Shown: positions 1 to 5,592, counted from the first letter of the stretch. The stretch is 7,395 nt of DNA from Treponema sp. (GCA_031290325.1 JAITNU010000031.1:1-7395); one strand, 5' to 3'. A program made the numbers and translations. The notes: generated by a model from the sequence alone, not told the origin.

Positions 1-191
1 AGTTCCCCCGTGCCGTTGAGTTCATGCCAGGGAATCTGGTAAATATCAATGGGCGGCCGCACCAGGCGGAGGTTCCGCATATCATTAAAACGCCTGACCC
101 GTTCGGGTATTTTTTCATCCGCAGCGATCTCGGCGTATTGTTTCGCCAATTCGCGGAGAATCGCTTTGTCACCCGGTAAAATAGTACTCAT
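1..191 (-). CDS. Uroporphyrinogen decarboxylase-like (URO-D/methyltransferase family) protein, N-terminal fragment
   Basis: Only the first 63 codons are in the window; the gene continues past the left edge. The start ATG (191-189) is preceded by AAGGAG (201-206 on this strand) at a 9-base spacing. The fragment begins MSTILPGDKAILRELAKQYA and later has RVRRFNDMRNLRLVRPPI followed by an IPWHEL motif near residue 55. The layout 'xLAxxYAEIA ... RxxRxNxMRxLxxVRPxxxIxxIPWHEL' is the N-terminus I associate with URO-D-like proteins, a family related to MtaA/CmuA corrinoid methyltransferases rather than true HemE. The catalytic part is not visible. The gene lies 93 bp downstream of the solute-binding protein gene, same strand, with a probable terminator between them. 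It may therefore be an attenuated last gene of the operon, perhaps processing an imported methylated compound (inference). Family call moderate; substrate unknown. Confidence 0.6.
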   Translation of the reverse strand, partial: MSTILPGDKAILRELAKQYAEIAADEKIPERVRRFNDMRNLRLVRPPIDIYQIPWHELNGTGE

Positions 192-234
192 TATAGTTCA
201 CTCCTTGAAAACAGGATATCTTAATAACCTTATT

Positions 235-263
235 AAAACCCCCAGAAACTAGCGTTCAGGGGG
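235..263 (-). terminator. Probable intrinsic terminator or attenuator after the binding-protein gene
   Basis: On the minus strand CCCCC (263-259) pairs with GGGGG (243-239). Inside, AAC and GTT can form a short second stem. The right arm is followed directly by TTTTAAT. It sits 22 bases past the stop of the binding-protein gene and before the ribosome binding site of the URO-D-like gene. The stem is interrupted and the T-run short, so partial termination is more likely than complete termination. Confidence 0.5.
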
Positions 264-284
264 TACCATAACGAAACGGCAGGC

Positions 285-1976
285 TTACTTCAGGTATTTC
301 TGCCGTATCTGAACCATTTCCGCTGCGCCAAGCCGGTCAAGTTCCGACAAGTAGGTATTCCAGTCAGTGTTATTATCGATGTTTCGGCTGCCGGTGATAA
401 ACTCCACCATGGCTTGGTCCTTATACGTTTCCAGCAGGGCGTTAATGTCCGCAAGCCGGGCATTGTCCGCGTCGTTTACCGCCATGGGCGGGATAAAGAG
501 GGAATCGGACATCTTGTATTTGGAAAGCTGCATTGAGGTGATATACCAGAGGGCTTCTCCCTTATAGGCGGGAGCCGCCAGAACCTGCTGTTGCAGCGAT
601 GGATCCCCGGTGTCATACCATTTCTGGATAGCATCAATCCCCGTGGCCTGTTCGCCCAGGCGGAACTTGCTGTTCCGGATCATGGGATTCCCCTGTCCCC
701 AGGATGTGTTCACCGGCGTTTGACCAAAGGTCCAAAGTATTTTATGGGAGGCCTGCCCTATAATGGAGCTGGTTCCCGGATCAGCGTAGTCCCAGGCGGT
801 TCCCTTGGGCCCCAGATACCCGTCCATTTCTATCTCAAAATTGATGAAATAATTGTACAAAGCAATGGCCAGCGCCGGGTCCTTGCATTTATCGGTGATC
901 ATGTAACCTGCGCTCAGGATACTCCAAGGATCACTATTGCTGGCGTTCCGCTGACCGTTGGGACCCTGTATAGCGGGAAGCACGAATTTTTCCGTCCCCC
1001 GAATGCTGGGGTGGGTAGTATAACTGTTCATCCAGGTTATGCCCTCAATGGCTACTACCGGATCGGGACTTTCCGCCAGTCCGCGCATTTGATCCCCCGA
1101 CATGGTAAAGGAATCGCTCAGTATCAACCCTTCTTTATAGATCCCCGCCAGATATTTCAGGGCTTCCCGGAACCGGGGGTCCTTGTACTGTTCCACGATC
1201 TTGCCGTTTTCCACAGCCAGCCCGTAATAATTTCCCATGACAAAGGGAAGGTATGCCTTGGCAATATAGGCGATGAAATTCCGGGCGCCCTCTGCGTCAA
1301 AGGCGATGGGTATCTCATCCTGCTTGCCGTTTTTGTTGAGGTCGTTGGTTTTAACGTAGCGCAGATAACTGGTGAACTCGTCCAGGGTCTGCGGCTGTTT
1401 AATGTTGTTGTCCCGCATCCAGGGCATGTAGTACCACGCCCGTCCGCCGGAGTAGATACAGTGTAAACAGTCGTTCACCGTAGGCAGTGCGTAGAGTTTG
1501 CCGTCGGCTCCCCGGAGTATCTGATTCAGCGCGGGGTATTCGTCAAACGCCGCCTTTATGTTGGGGCTACTCAGGGGGTTAAATTCATCGAGAGGCCGCA
1601 AGATTCCCTGCCCGGCGTAATACAGCAGATCGTTGTAGCTCATGCTGCTGATGATGACGTCCGGGTAGTTACCGGTGTTCAAAAGGACGCTTAACCCGCT
1701 TGAATCCTCGCCGGTGATGATCTCCAGGTTGATCCCTGTGTCCTTGATCACTTTGGCGGTAAAAATGTTGTCCTTGGGATCGAAGCTGGTAACTTCGTTG
1801 TTGGTCGCCTCCCCGACATACACGGTAAGTTTCGTTCCATCGGTTACAAACGGCAGGCTGGTGTACTTCTGTCCACCCCCCGTGCTTGTCCCACCGGAAC
1901 TGCTTGCGCTGCTTCCACCCGCAAAAACGGAAGCTACCACAAACACCGACAATAACAGAACCATGAGCTTTTTCAT
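285..1976 (-). CDS. Extracellular solute-binding protein of a carbohydrate ABC transporter (LplA/YtcQ-like)
   Basis: A 563-residue periplasmic ligand-binding component. Residues 1-19 are a signal peptide: MKK, then a hydrophobic run, then VFA before GG. There is no lipobox cysteine, so cleavage by signal peptidase I after VFA is more likely than lipidation. A low-complexity Ser/Gly/Thr linker follows (about 20-36), then a mixed alpha/beta body. Residues 103-110 (NYPDVIIS) and about 123-132 (QGILRPLDEF) match the usual solute-binding family 1 pattern. Residues 212-221 (DLNKNGKQDE) form the Asp/Asn-rich loop common in the large LplA/YtcQ subfamily, whose members are typically 500-560 residues. 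Start: ATG at 1976 with GGAGG about 7 bases upstream. It lies 69 bp downstream of the second permease gene, on the same strand. It is expected to capture an oligosaccharide or glycoside; the substrate cannot be read from the sequence. Confidence 0.93.
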   Translation of the reverse strand: MKKLMVLLLSVFVVASVFAGGSSASSSGGTSTGGGQKYTSLPFVTDGTKLTVYVGEATNNEVTSFDPKDNIFTAKVIKDTGINLEIITGEDSSGLSVLLNTGNYPDVIISSMSYNDLLYYAGQGILRPLDEFNPLSSPNIKAAFDEYPALNQILRGADGKLYALPTVNDCLHCIYSGGRAWYYMPWMRDNNIKQPQTLDEFTSYLRYVKTNDLNKNGKQDEIPIAFDAEGARNFIAYIAKAYLPFVMGNYYGLAVENGKIVEQYKDPRFREALKYLAGIYKEGLILSDSFTMSGDQMRGLAESPDPVVAIEGITWMNSYTTHPSIRGTEKFVLPAIQGPNGQRNASNSDPWSILSAGYMITDKCKDPALAIALYNYFINFEIEMDGYLGPKGTAWDYADPGTSSIIGQASHKILWTFGQTPVNTSWGQGNPMIRNSKFRLGEQATGIDAIQKWYDTGDPSLQQQVLAAPAYKGEALWYITSMQLSKYKMSDSLFIPPMAVNDADNARLADINALLETYKDQAMVEFITGSRNIDNNTDWNTYLSELDRLGAAEMVQIRQKYLK

Positions 1977-2012
1977 CTTCTAACCTCCACACACAATGTT
2001 TATTTATGTCAT

Positions 2013-2026
2013 CACGCAAAAGCGTG
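2013..2026 (-). other. Small intergenic hairpin between permease and binding-protein genes
   Basis: On the minus strand CACGC-TTTT-GCGTG forms a perfect 5-bp stem with a four-base loop in the 69-bp gap. No T-run follows, so it is not a terminator. A stem-loop here could set the 5' boundary of a more stable binding-protein mRNA, since binding proteins are usually made in excess of their permeases. The role is inferred. Confidence 0.4.
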
Positions 2027-2045
2027 TTAACACCGATATTGAGGT

Positions 2046-2948
2046 TCACTCCTTGAGTGAACCAATCATCAGCCCCCGGATAAAGTACTTCTGAATAAAG
2101 GGATACAGGATCATCATGGGTAACGCTCCCACCACCAGCACCGAATAGCGAAGCTGCTGGAGCATGTTTCGGGCAACCGCCACCACATCGGGATCCATGG
2201 CAGAAAGGATTTCAGGCGGAAGCTGGGCGACAAAAAGGATGTTCCGCAGCACCATCTGGAAACTGTAGGTGTTGGGTTTATTCAGATACAGAAGTCCGCC
2301 GAAATAACCGTTCCAGATCCCCACAGCGTTAAAAAGTACCATTACGGCAATCACCGGAATCGCCAAGGGAAGGGCGATGGTAAAGAAGTACCGCACATCG
2401 GAACAGCCGTCGATGTGCGCCGCATCCAGGAGACCCGCGGGCAGGCTGCTCTGAAAATAGGTTTTAACAATGATCATGTTGTAGCAGGAAAAACCGGCGC
2501 CGATGATCTGGGACCAGCGGCTTCCCACCAGATTTAGATTCATCATCAGGATGTAACCGGGGATAAGGCCGCCACCAAAGAACATGGTAATCACAAAAAA
2601 TACCTGAAAAAATTTTCGCCCCGGCAGGTCCCGCCGCGACAAGGGGTAGGCCGCTAACAGGATCAGCCCCACCGCCACCACGGTTCCCCCAGCTACGTAA
2701 AGCAGGGAATTGAAAAAACCCGAATGGAGCAGGGGATACTCCAGGATCGCCCGGTATGCCTTAAGGGAAAAATCCACCGGCCAGAGAACCACCTGCCCCT
2801 GGGTGATCGCCTGAGTGGAACTGAAGGAACAGGAAATGCAGTAGATCAGCGGATACAGTACCAACACCAGCGAAAAGATGAGCCAGGAGCTTACGCAACA
2901 GTGGAAAATGCGGTCTGATACTGAAAGTCGGTGGGATTGAGTTTTCAT
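2046..2948 (-). CDS. lplC: Carbohydrate ABC transporter permease, LplC/YtcP (UgpE) type
   Basis: A 300-residue inner-membrane subunit of an MalFG-type importer. I see about six hydrophobic segments, near residues 19-40, 78-101, 113-136, 146-162, 190-212 and 269-287. The cytoplasmic EAA loop that docks on the ATPase is at about 174-198: LDAAHIDGCSDVRYFFTIAL then PLAIP, including the conserved DG (here DGC instead of the usual DGA) and the distal LP. The C-terminus QKYFIRGLMIGSLKE is the usual ending of the YtcP/LplC subfamily. The start ATG at 2948 has AGGAGG 6 bases upstream, which lies across the stop of the previous permease gene; the gap is 8 bp, so translation is probably coupled. The symbol is a family name, not a proven orthology. 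Confidence 0.92.
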   Translation of the reverse strand: MKTQSHRLSVSDRIFHCCVSSWLIFSLVLVLYPLIYCISCSFSSTQAITQGQVVLWPVDFSLKAYRAILEYPLLHSGFFNSLLYVAGGTVVAVGLILLAAYPLSRRDLPGRKFFQVFFVITMFFGGGLIPGYILMMNLNLVGSRWSQIIGAGFSCYNMIIVKTYFQSSLPAGLLDAAHIDGCSDVRYFFTIALPLAIPVIAVMVLFNAVGIWNGYFGGLLYLNKPNTYSFQMVLRNILFVAQLPPEILSAMDPDVVAVARNMLQQLRYSVLVVGALPMMILYPFIQKYFIRGLMIGSLKE

Positions 2949-2956
2949 GGCTCCTC

Positions 2957-3922
2957 CTAAAACATCCCTTCGCCGGAAAGGACGTTGGCGACCTTGTTAA
3001 CGATCAGGGTAAGGATGATCCCCACCACATTCTGAAACAAGCCGATGGCGGTTCCCAACGAATAGTCGGGCCGGGAACTCTGTATCCCCACCTTGTAGAC
3101 GTAGGTACTGATCACCTCCGAAACGGTGATGTTGAGGGAGTTCTGCATGAGATAAATCTTTTCAAGATTGGAACCCAAAATCCCTCCCATAGATAGGATC
3201 AGCATGATCACAATGATGGGCCGGATGGTAGTCAGATCGATGTGCCACACCCGCTGCCAGAGAGTTGCCCCGTCTATCTGGGCTGCCTCGTGGAGGGTTG
3301 GGTCCACCGCCGCCAGCGCAGAAATATAGATCACCGCCCCGGACCCGGTTCCCTGCCAGATGCCCGACCAGATATAGATATGGGAAAAGAGGGCGTTTGA
3401 AGCCAAAAAGTTTGTCTCTTCAAAACCCAAGGTGGAAAGGAGCACATTTACCCCGCCGGTGCGCATCCCGAATATCTGAGTGATAATGGTTACCATAATC
3501 ACTGCCGACAGAAAGGTTGGCGCAAAAGTTACCGATTGGGTAAACTTCTTTAGCCGCCGACGCAAGCTGTGGTTAACGCAGATCGCCAGGATAACAGGGA
3601 ACGGGAACCCCGCGACAAGGCCGTAGATACTCAGCACCAGGGTATTCCTGATGATATTGAGAAAATTGGGAGAACCGAGGAACCGCTGGAAATTATATAA
3701 ACCCACCCAAGGGCTGCCCAGAACACCTGTCCGCGGAGCGAAGCGCTTAAAGGCCATCACGATCCCGTATATGGGAACATAATTAAAGATAACCACATAG
3801 ACGAAGGGGACAAGGAGCAGGGCATACAGTCCCCGGGCGTTCAGGATACGGCGTCCAAGATTCGTCCTATGAATAGATGTCCCTTCAGCAGTGGATACCA
3901 GAAATGCCTCATTTTTCTTCAT
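2957..3922 (-). CDS. lplB: Carbohydrate ABC transporter permease, LplB type
   Basis: A 321-residue permease, partner of the next gene. A hydrophilic basic N-tail (1-30) precedes a first membrane segment. That segment runs into NYVPIYGIVMAFKRF (about 47-61), which is typical of LplB proteins. More membrane segments follow, near 94-117, 134-152, 180-208, 233-252 and 287-312. The EAA loop HEAAQIDGATLWQRVWHIDL (211-230) matches the consensus well, with RP at 244-245 in place of the usual LP region. Start: ATG at 3922 with GGGGAG about 7 bases upstream. The start overlaps the end of the small leader ORF at 3909-4067. It is the first full-length gene after the two promoters at 4147-4175 and 4372-4401. 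Substrate unknown; no ATP-binding subunit is encoded nearby. Confidence 0.93.
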   Translation of the reverse strand: MKKNEAFLVSTAEGTSIHRTNLGRRILNARGLYALLLVPFVYVVIFNYVPIYGIVMAFKRFAPRTGVLGSPWVGLYNFQRFLGSPNFLNIIRNTLVLSIYGLVAGFPFPVILAICVNHSLRRRLKKFTQSVTFAPTFLSAVIMVTIITQIFGMRTGGVNVLLSTLGFEETNFLASNALFSHIYIWSGIWQGTGSGAVIYISALAAVDPTLHEAAQIDGATLWQRVWHIDLTTIRPIIVIMLILSMGGILGSNLEKIYLMQNSLNITVSEVISTYVYKVGIQSSRPDYSLGTAIGLFQNVVGIILTLIVNKVANVLSGEGMF

Positions 3923-4067
3923 AGCACTCTCCCCTGAAAAAAAGAAAGTTTTCGTTGTGAAGATAAAAATGATCTGGAGAAATCAGTGTTACAACATCCG
4001 CTGATGCATTCAAAGATACAGGGGGGGGGGGGTTAATCCTGATATTATAAAGAGTTACGTGTGACAC
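3909..4067 (-). CDS. Candidate leader peptide ORF with a poly-C tract, overlapping lplB
   Basis: A 52-codon frame starts with GTG at 4067, 8 bases after a textbook AAGGAGG (4082-4076). It begins VSHVTLYNIRIN, then has four consecutive prolines from the poly-C run, and ends at a TGA 14 bases inside lplB. The translation resembles no family I know, so either a regulatory leader or the remnant of a former gene is possible. The ribosome binding site is better than that of lplB, and the overlap would favour coupled translation. Changing the C count shifts the ending: with 13 C the frame would stop in an ATGA overlap at the lplB start; with 11 C it would stop early at 4012-4010. Whether it is translated is not shown. 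Confidence 0.4.
   Translation of the reverse strand: MSHVTLYNIRINPPPPVSLNASADVVTLISPDHFYLHNENFLFFRGECYEEK
4021..4032. repeat. Homopolymer tract, 12 G (poly-C on the transcribed strand)
   Basis: Twelve uninterrupted G on the plus strand lie in the leader of the transporter operon, inside the small frame at 3909-4067. Runs this long are prone to strand slippage and are used as phase-variation switches in several host-associated bacteria. A sequencing or assembly length error is also possible at such a tract. Confidence 0.9.
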
Positions 4068-4092
4068 TTGTTTATCCTCCTTGCTTTTTTCA

Positions 4093-4137
4093 TATACATG
4101 TATAATAACACATATATACATGTATACTTTTTGTATA
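4093..4137. promoter_or_regulatory. Operator cluster for the proximal promoter (two TATACATGTATA palindromes plus a TATAC/GTATA repeat)
   Basis: Perfect 12-bp palindromes TATACATGTATA occur at 4093-4104 and 4115-4126. Their centres are 22 bp apart, about two helical turns, so two dimers would bind the same face. The second overlaps a TATAC-TTTTT-GTATA inverted repeat (4123-4137). The cluster lies just downstream of the expected transcription start (about 4140) of the proximal minus-strand promoter, as expected for repression by blocking initiation or escape. The regulator is not in the window; the centre lacks the CG usual for LacI operators. Confidence 0.7.
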
Positions 4138-4185
4138 GATAAATATATCATAACCCCAATTTTTGTTACTGTCAAGCGAATTTTT
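4115..4185. repeat. Direct repeat copy A (proximal promoter/operator module)
   Basis: This segment aligns with 4340-4411 over its full length, with a few single-base indels and scattered substitutions. Both copies contain, in the same order, the 12-bp palindrome, a GTATAG element, ATCATA, a CCCCA block and TGTCAAG(C/T)GAATTTTT. It is therefore a duplicated promoter/operator unit rather than chance AT-richness. Confidence 0.8.
4147..4175 (-). promoter_or_regulatory. Proximal sigma-70-type promoter of the transporter operon
   Basis: On the minus strand TTGACA (4175-4170) is followed after exactly 17 bases by TATGAT (4152-4147), near-perfect vegetative consensus. A-rich sequence upstream (AAAAATTCGC) could act as an UP element. 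Transcription should start near 4140, giving a leader of about 218 bases before lplB that carries the operators, the GTG-started leader frame and the poly-C run. Confidence 0.85.
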
Positions 4186-4339
4186 GTGAATTCGTAAAAA
4201 AAAATTTTCAAAGCTGTACAGAGCAGGTCGTGAATCTTAAAGAGAGCTTCTCTGGAATCAAACAGGGCAATGTCCTGGTGGAATTTTTTGGAAAAATAAT
4301 TTTTATTCATTTGCCCAGCCTTTTTCCTCTCATTTTTGC

Positions 4340-4361
4340 TATACATGTATATACTTGTATA
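4340..4361. promoter_or_regulatory. Operator of the distal promoter
   Basis: A third TATACATGTATA palindrome (4340-4351) overlaps a TATAC-TT-GTATA inverted repeat (4350-4361). It sits at the same place relative to its promoter as the proximal cluster does, just downstream of the expected start point. Three exact copies of one 12-bp palindrome within 260 bp, all tied to promoters, make a common regulator likely. Confidence 0.7.
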
Positions 4362-4371
4362 GATTTATTAC

Positions 4372-4401
4372 ATCATAGCCCCAGTTTTCTTGATCTGTCA
4401 A
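4372..4401 (-). promoter_or_regulatory. Distal sigma-70-type promoter of the transporter operon
   Basis: On the minus strand TTGACA (4401-4396), an 18-base spacer and TATGAT (4377-4372). Both hexamers are identical to those of the proximal promoter. The expected start is near 4365. Its transcript would read through the proximal promoter region into lplB, crossing an open frame at 4310 and below that I do not recognise. Confidence 0.8.
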
Positions 4402-4428
4402 GTGAATTTTTTAAAAGTGTGAAAAAGA

Positions 4429-4516
4429 AGTGATAGCTTCACTAGTATAGGTCGAAGCGAACACTGCACCCCCTGCGGGTGGTATTCCCCGGGCCTATCC
4501 CCCTGCTGGCCCAGGG
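4429..4516 (+). other. Series of hairpins upstream of a terminator (possible small RNA or leader)
   Basis: Three consecutive perfect 5-bp stem-loops are visible: AGTGA/TCACT (4429-4443), CACCC/GGGTG (4467-4481) and CCCTG/CAGGG (4501-4516). They are followed by the strong plus-strand terminator at 4522-4584. No convincing ORF and no clear plus-strand promoter lie here. It could be a short untranslated RNA or an attenuator leader for the plus-strand genes beyond 4687. It matches no RNA family that I can name. Confidence 0.3.
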
Positions 4517-4521
4517 AGAAG

Positions 4522-4584
4522 AGAGCGACAACTTTCCGCGTATGGAGGCCAGACCTACGCAGGCTAAGGTTGTCGCTCTTTTTT
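4522..4584 (+). terminator. Strong intrinsic terminator, plus strand
   Basis: An 11-bp perfect stem, AGAGCGACAAC (4522-4532) with GTTGTCGCTCT (4569-4579), runs directly into six T (4579-4584). The large loop contains a second stem, GCGTA (4538-4542) with TACGC (4556-4560). There is no annotated plus-strand gene upstream inside the window. It therefore either ends a short RNA starting near 4400-4460 or works as a conditional terminator ahead of the small-gene cluster. It also marks the border between the transporter control region and the accessory segment. Confidence 0.8.
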
Positions 4585-4657
4585 ATCTACCTACCCGTAT
4601 CTGGCACGGTGTTATCGGCCCGGCCATCATGCGGCGGTTGTCATGTTGCATACCACG

Positions 4658-4674
4658 CAGCCCTGTCAGGGCTG
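4658..4674. promoter_or_regulatory. 17-bp palindrome, candidate operator
   Basis: CAGCCCTG-T-CAGGGCTG is a perfect 8-bp dyad around one central base. It lies just upstream of the AGGAGG and ATG at 4678-4689. The position suits an operator for the plus-strand cluster or a hairpin in its leader. No matching promoter hexamers are evident, so the role is inferred. Confidence 0.4.
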
Positions 4675-4686
4675 ATAGGAGGTTTG

Positions 4687-4773
4687 ATGTCGGTGAGGAT
4701 TGGTACCGCACATCTGCCGGGCGGTATAAGCATACGAACTCCCGCCGGGGAGTATTCCGGCACCCGCCAATGA
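4687..4773 (+). CDS. Candidate 28-residue peptide of unknown function
   Basis: ATG at 4687 follows AGGAGG (4678-4683) with only 3 bases between them, a little tight but workable. The peptide starts MSVRIGTAHLPGGISIRTP and ends GTRQ. It is soluble, mildly basic, and has no recognisable domain. The stop is 36 bases before the next gene, which has its own ribosome binding site. It is supported only by its start region and its position at the head of a run of small genes. It may be a leader peptide or not a gene at all. Confidence 0.3.
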   Translation: MSVRIGTAHLPGGISIRTPAGEYSGTRQ

Positions 4774-4809
4774 GCGGGAAAAGACGGCGTAGAGAGGAGG
4801 GAGACGGAA

Positions 4810-5022
4810 GTGCAAGAACAGACAAAGTTTGATTGGGTAAGCCTTGCGGATGATGACAGAAGTCCAATGGAAAGAGCAATGGAAATCCAAGAGGCGCTAA
4901 AGCCTCTTGGATATGTAGTTCATGGATATACCGATGAAAATTGCGGTAATACGGTGGTCATCTATTTAAGGAGAGGCGGGGGCAGGGTCTTCCCGCAGAG
5001 CGGGCAGGAGAAGAGAGGATGA
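4810..5022 (+). CDS. Small hypothetical protein, paralogue of the next gene
   Basis: A 70-residue protein starting with GTG at 4810, preceded by GAGGAGG (4794-4800) at a 9-base spacing. The core, about residues 19-54, reads as a helix (ERAMEIQEALKPLG) followed by two strands (YVVHGYTDENCGNTVVIYL). The tail is Gly/Arg/Lys-rich. The same helix-strand-strand plan, with similar residues, recurs in the protein encoded at 5019-5213, so the two look like an ancient tandem duplication. The stop codon overlaps the next start (ATGA at 5019-5022), implying coupled translation. I recognise no family; function unknown. Confidence 0.7.
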   Translation: MQEQTKFDWVSLADDDRSPMERAMEIQEALKPLGYVVHGYTDENCGNTVVIYLRRGGGRVFPQSGQEKRG

Positions 5023-5213
5023 AAATAGAAACGATGGAAAAACTCACCAAAGCAATGAAGGATATTGTCCCGGCCATTGAGAAGAACGGGTTTGTGATAA
5101 CTGGCGTCAGCGACAACACAAACTCAAGCTGGGAGCGATTGGCTATCAATATATTGCCAAAGCCAGAACCGGATTCTGTCCAAGATCGCATCATGAAGGG
5201 AGAAGCGTTTTAA
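5019..5213 (+). CDS. Small hypothetical protein, paralogue of the preceding gene
   Basis: A 64-residue protein. ATG at 5019 overlaps the previous stop, with AGGAG (5006-5010) 8 bases upstream. The plan is a helix (MEKLTKAMKDIVPAIEKNG) followed by FVITGVSDNTNSS and ERLAINIL, which lines up with the helix and the two strands of the preceding protein. It lacks that protein's basic tail and ends GEAF. Its TAA overlaps the stop of the convergent gene at 5210-5557 by 4 bases. No known domain is recognised. The pair may act together, for example as a small heterodimer, but that is inference. Confidence 0.7.
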   Translation: MKIETMEKLTKAMKDIVPAIEKNGFVITGVSDNTNSSWERLAINILPKPEPDSVQDRIMKGEAF

Positions 5214-5557
5214 GTAATGGGCTTGCCTTCATATCTCATGAAGTTCAGGACGCTTCTCGCAAGGCCGTCCAACTCGTCCGTGGTCAAGCTGTGGGGACTG
5301 GAAAAATTGCGGTTATACGTTTCGGTAATCCGTAGCGCAATATCGACTGCAAGCATCCGATCTGATGTATCCATTTCCAATTCCGTGAAGGCGTTTATGG
5401 CAAAAGCGTCCTTGCTTATAGCTTCCCTAAATTCTTCCGGGCTTGCGACGGCCTTGTTGAAAGGTCTGTTGATTTCAAACAAGCGAAGTGCAAAACCGAT
5501 TGCATTGACACGATCACGCCTGTTTTCTTTTGGCAAAAACTCTTTATTTTCGGTCAT
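5210..5557 (-). CDS. Hypothetical protein with an internal duplication
   Basis: 115 residues, the only minus-strand gene in the right half. ATG at 5557 is preceded by AGAGGT at a 6-base spacing, inside a perfect inverted repeat shared with the plus strand. The protein is largely helical and carries two similar halves, starting at R16 (RVNAIGFALRLFEINRPF) and R67 (RMLAVDIALRITETYNRNF). Matched positions include A19/A70, A23/A74, L24/L75, R25/R76 and E28/E79. Each half ends in a further helix containing NAF or LNF. No family recognised. A plus-strand frame covers the same bases, but this strand gives the more protein-like sequence, the internal repeat and a sound start. It could be a regulator transcribed divergently from the 5622 gene (inference). 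Confidence 0.65.
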   Translation of the reverse strand: MTENKEFLPKENRRDRVNAIGFALRLFEINRPFNKAVASPEEFREAISKDAFAINAFTELEMDTSDRMLAVDIALRITETYNRNFSSPHSLTTDELDGLARSVLNFMRYEGKPIT

Positions 5558-5592
5558 ATATACCTCTAATCAACTTATCGGAGGTATATATG
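5555..5592. promoter_or_regulatory. Perfect 12-bp inverted repeat holding two mirrored start sites
   Basis: CATATATACCTC (5555-5566) and GAGGTATATATG (5581-5592) are exact reverse complements separated by 14 bases. Each arm contains a GAGGT ribosome-binding element and an ATG reading outward: leftward into the gene at 5210-5557 and rightward into a 15-codon frame at 5590-5637. The symmetry also suits a dimeric repressor that controls both directions. As RNA, either transcript could sequester its own start in the hairpin. Confidence 0.6.

Larger units (their letters stand above)
4340..4411. repeat. Direct repeat copy B (distal promoter/operator module)
   Basis: Partner of the copy at 4115-4185, about 225 bp away in the same orientation. 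The main differences are the spacing inside the TATAC/GTATA element (2 bases here, 5 in copy A) and an 18-base rather than 17-base promoter spacer. Confidence 0.8.

Noticed and set aside
591..1466. Plus-strand open frame of 291 codons
   Set aside because: It is antisense to the binding-protein gene, rich in Pro/Gly/His with no recognisable domain, and explained by the codon bias of the real gene.
3909..4346. Full 145-codon minus-strand frame through the control region
   Set aside because: Its ATG at 4346 lies inside the distal operator and the frame crosses the proximal promoter and all its operators. Only the part from GTG 4067 has a good ribosome binding site, so that part is listed instead.
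4522..4579. Integron attC-like site (long imperfect inverted repeat with inner stem)
   Set aside because: The ends read CGACAAC and GTTGTCG and do not fit RYYYAAC/GTTRRRY beyond the AAC/GTT. There is no second copy in the window, and the following T-run fits a terminator.
4479..4879. Overlapping frames on both strands between the terminator and the first small gene
   Set aside because: They run through the terminator, the palindrome and the ribosome binding sites, lack good starts of their own, and show no protein-like pattern. Only the 28-codon frame at 4687 has a ribosome binding site.
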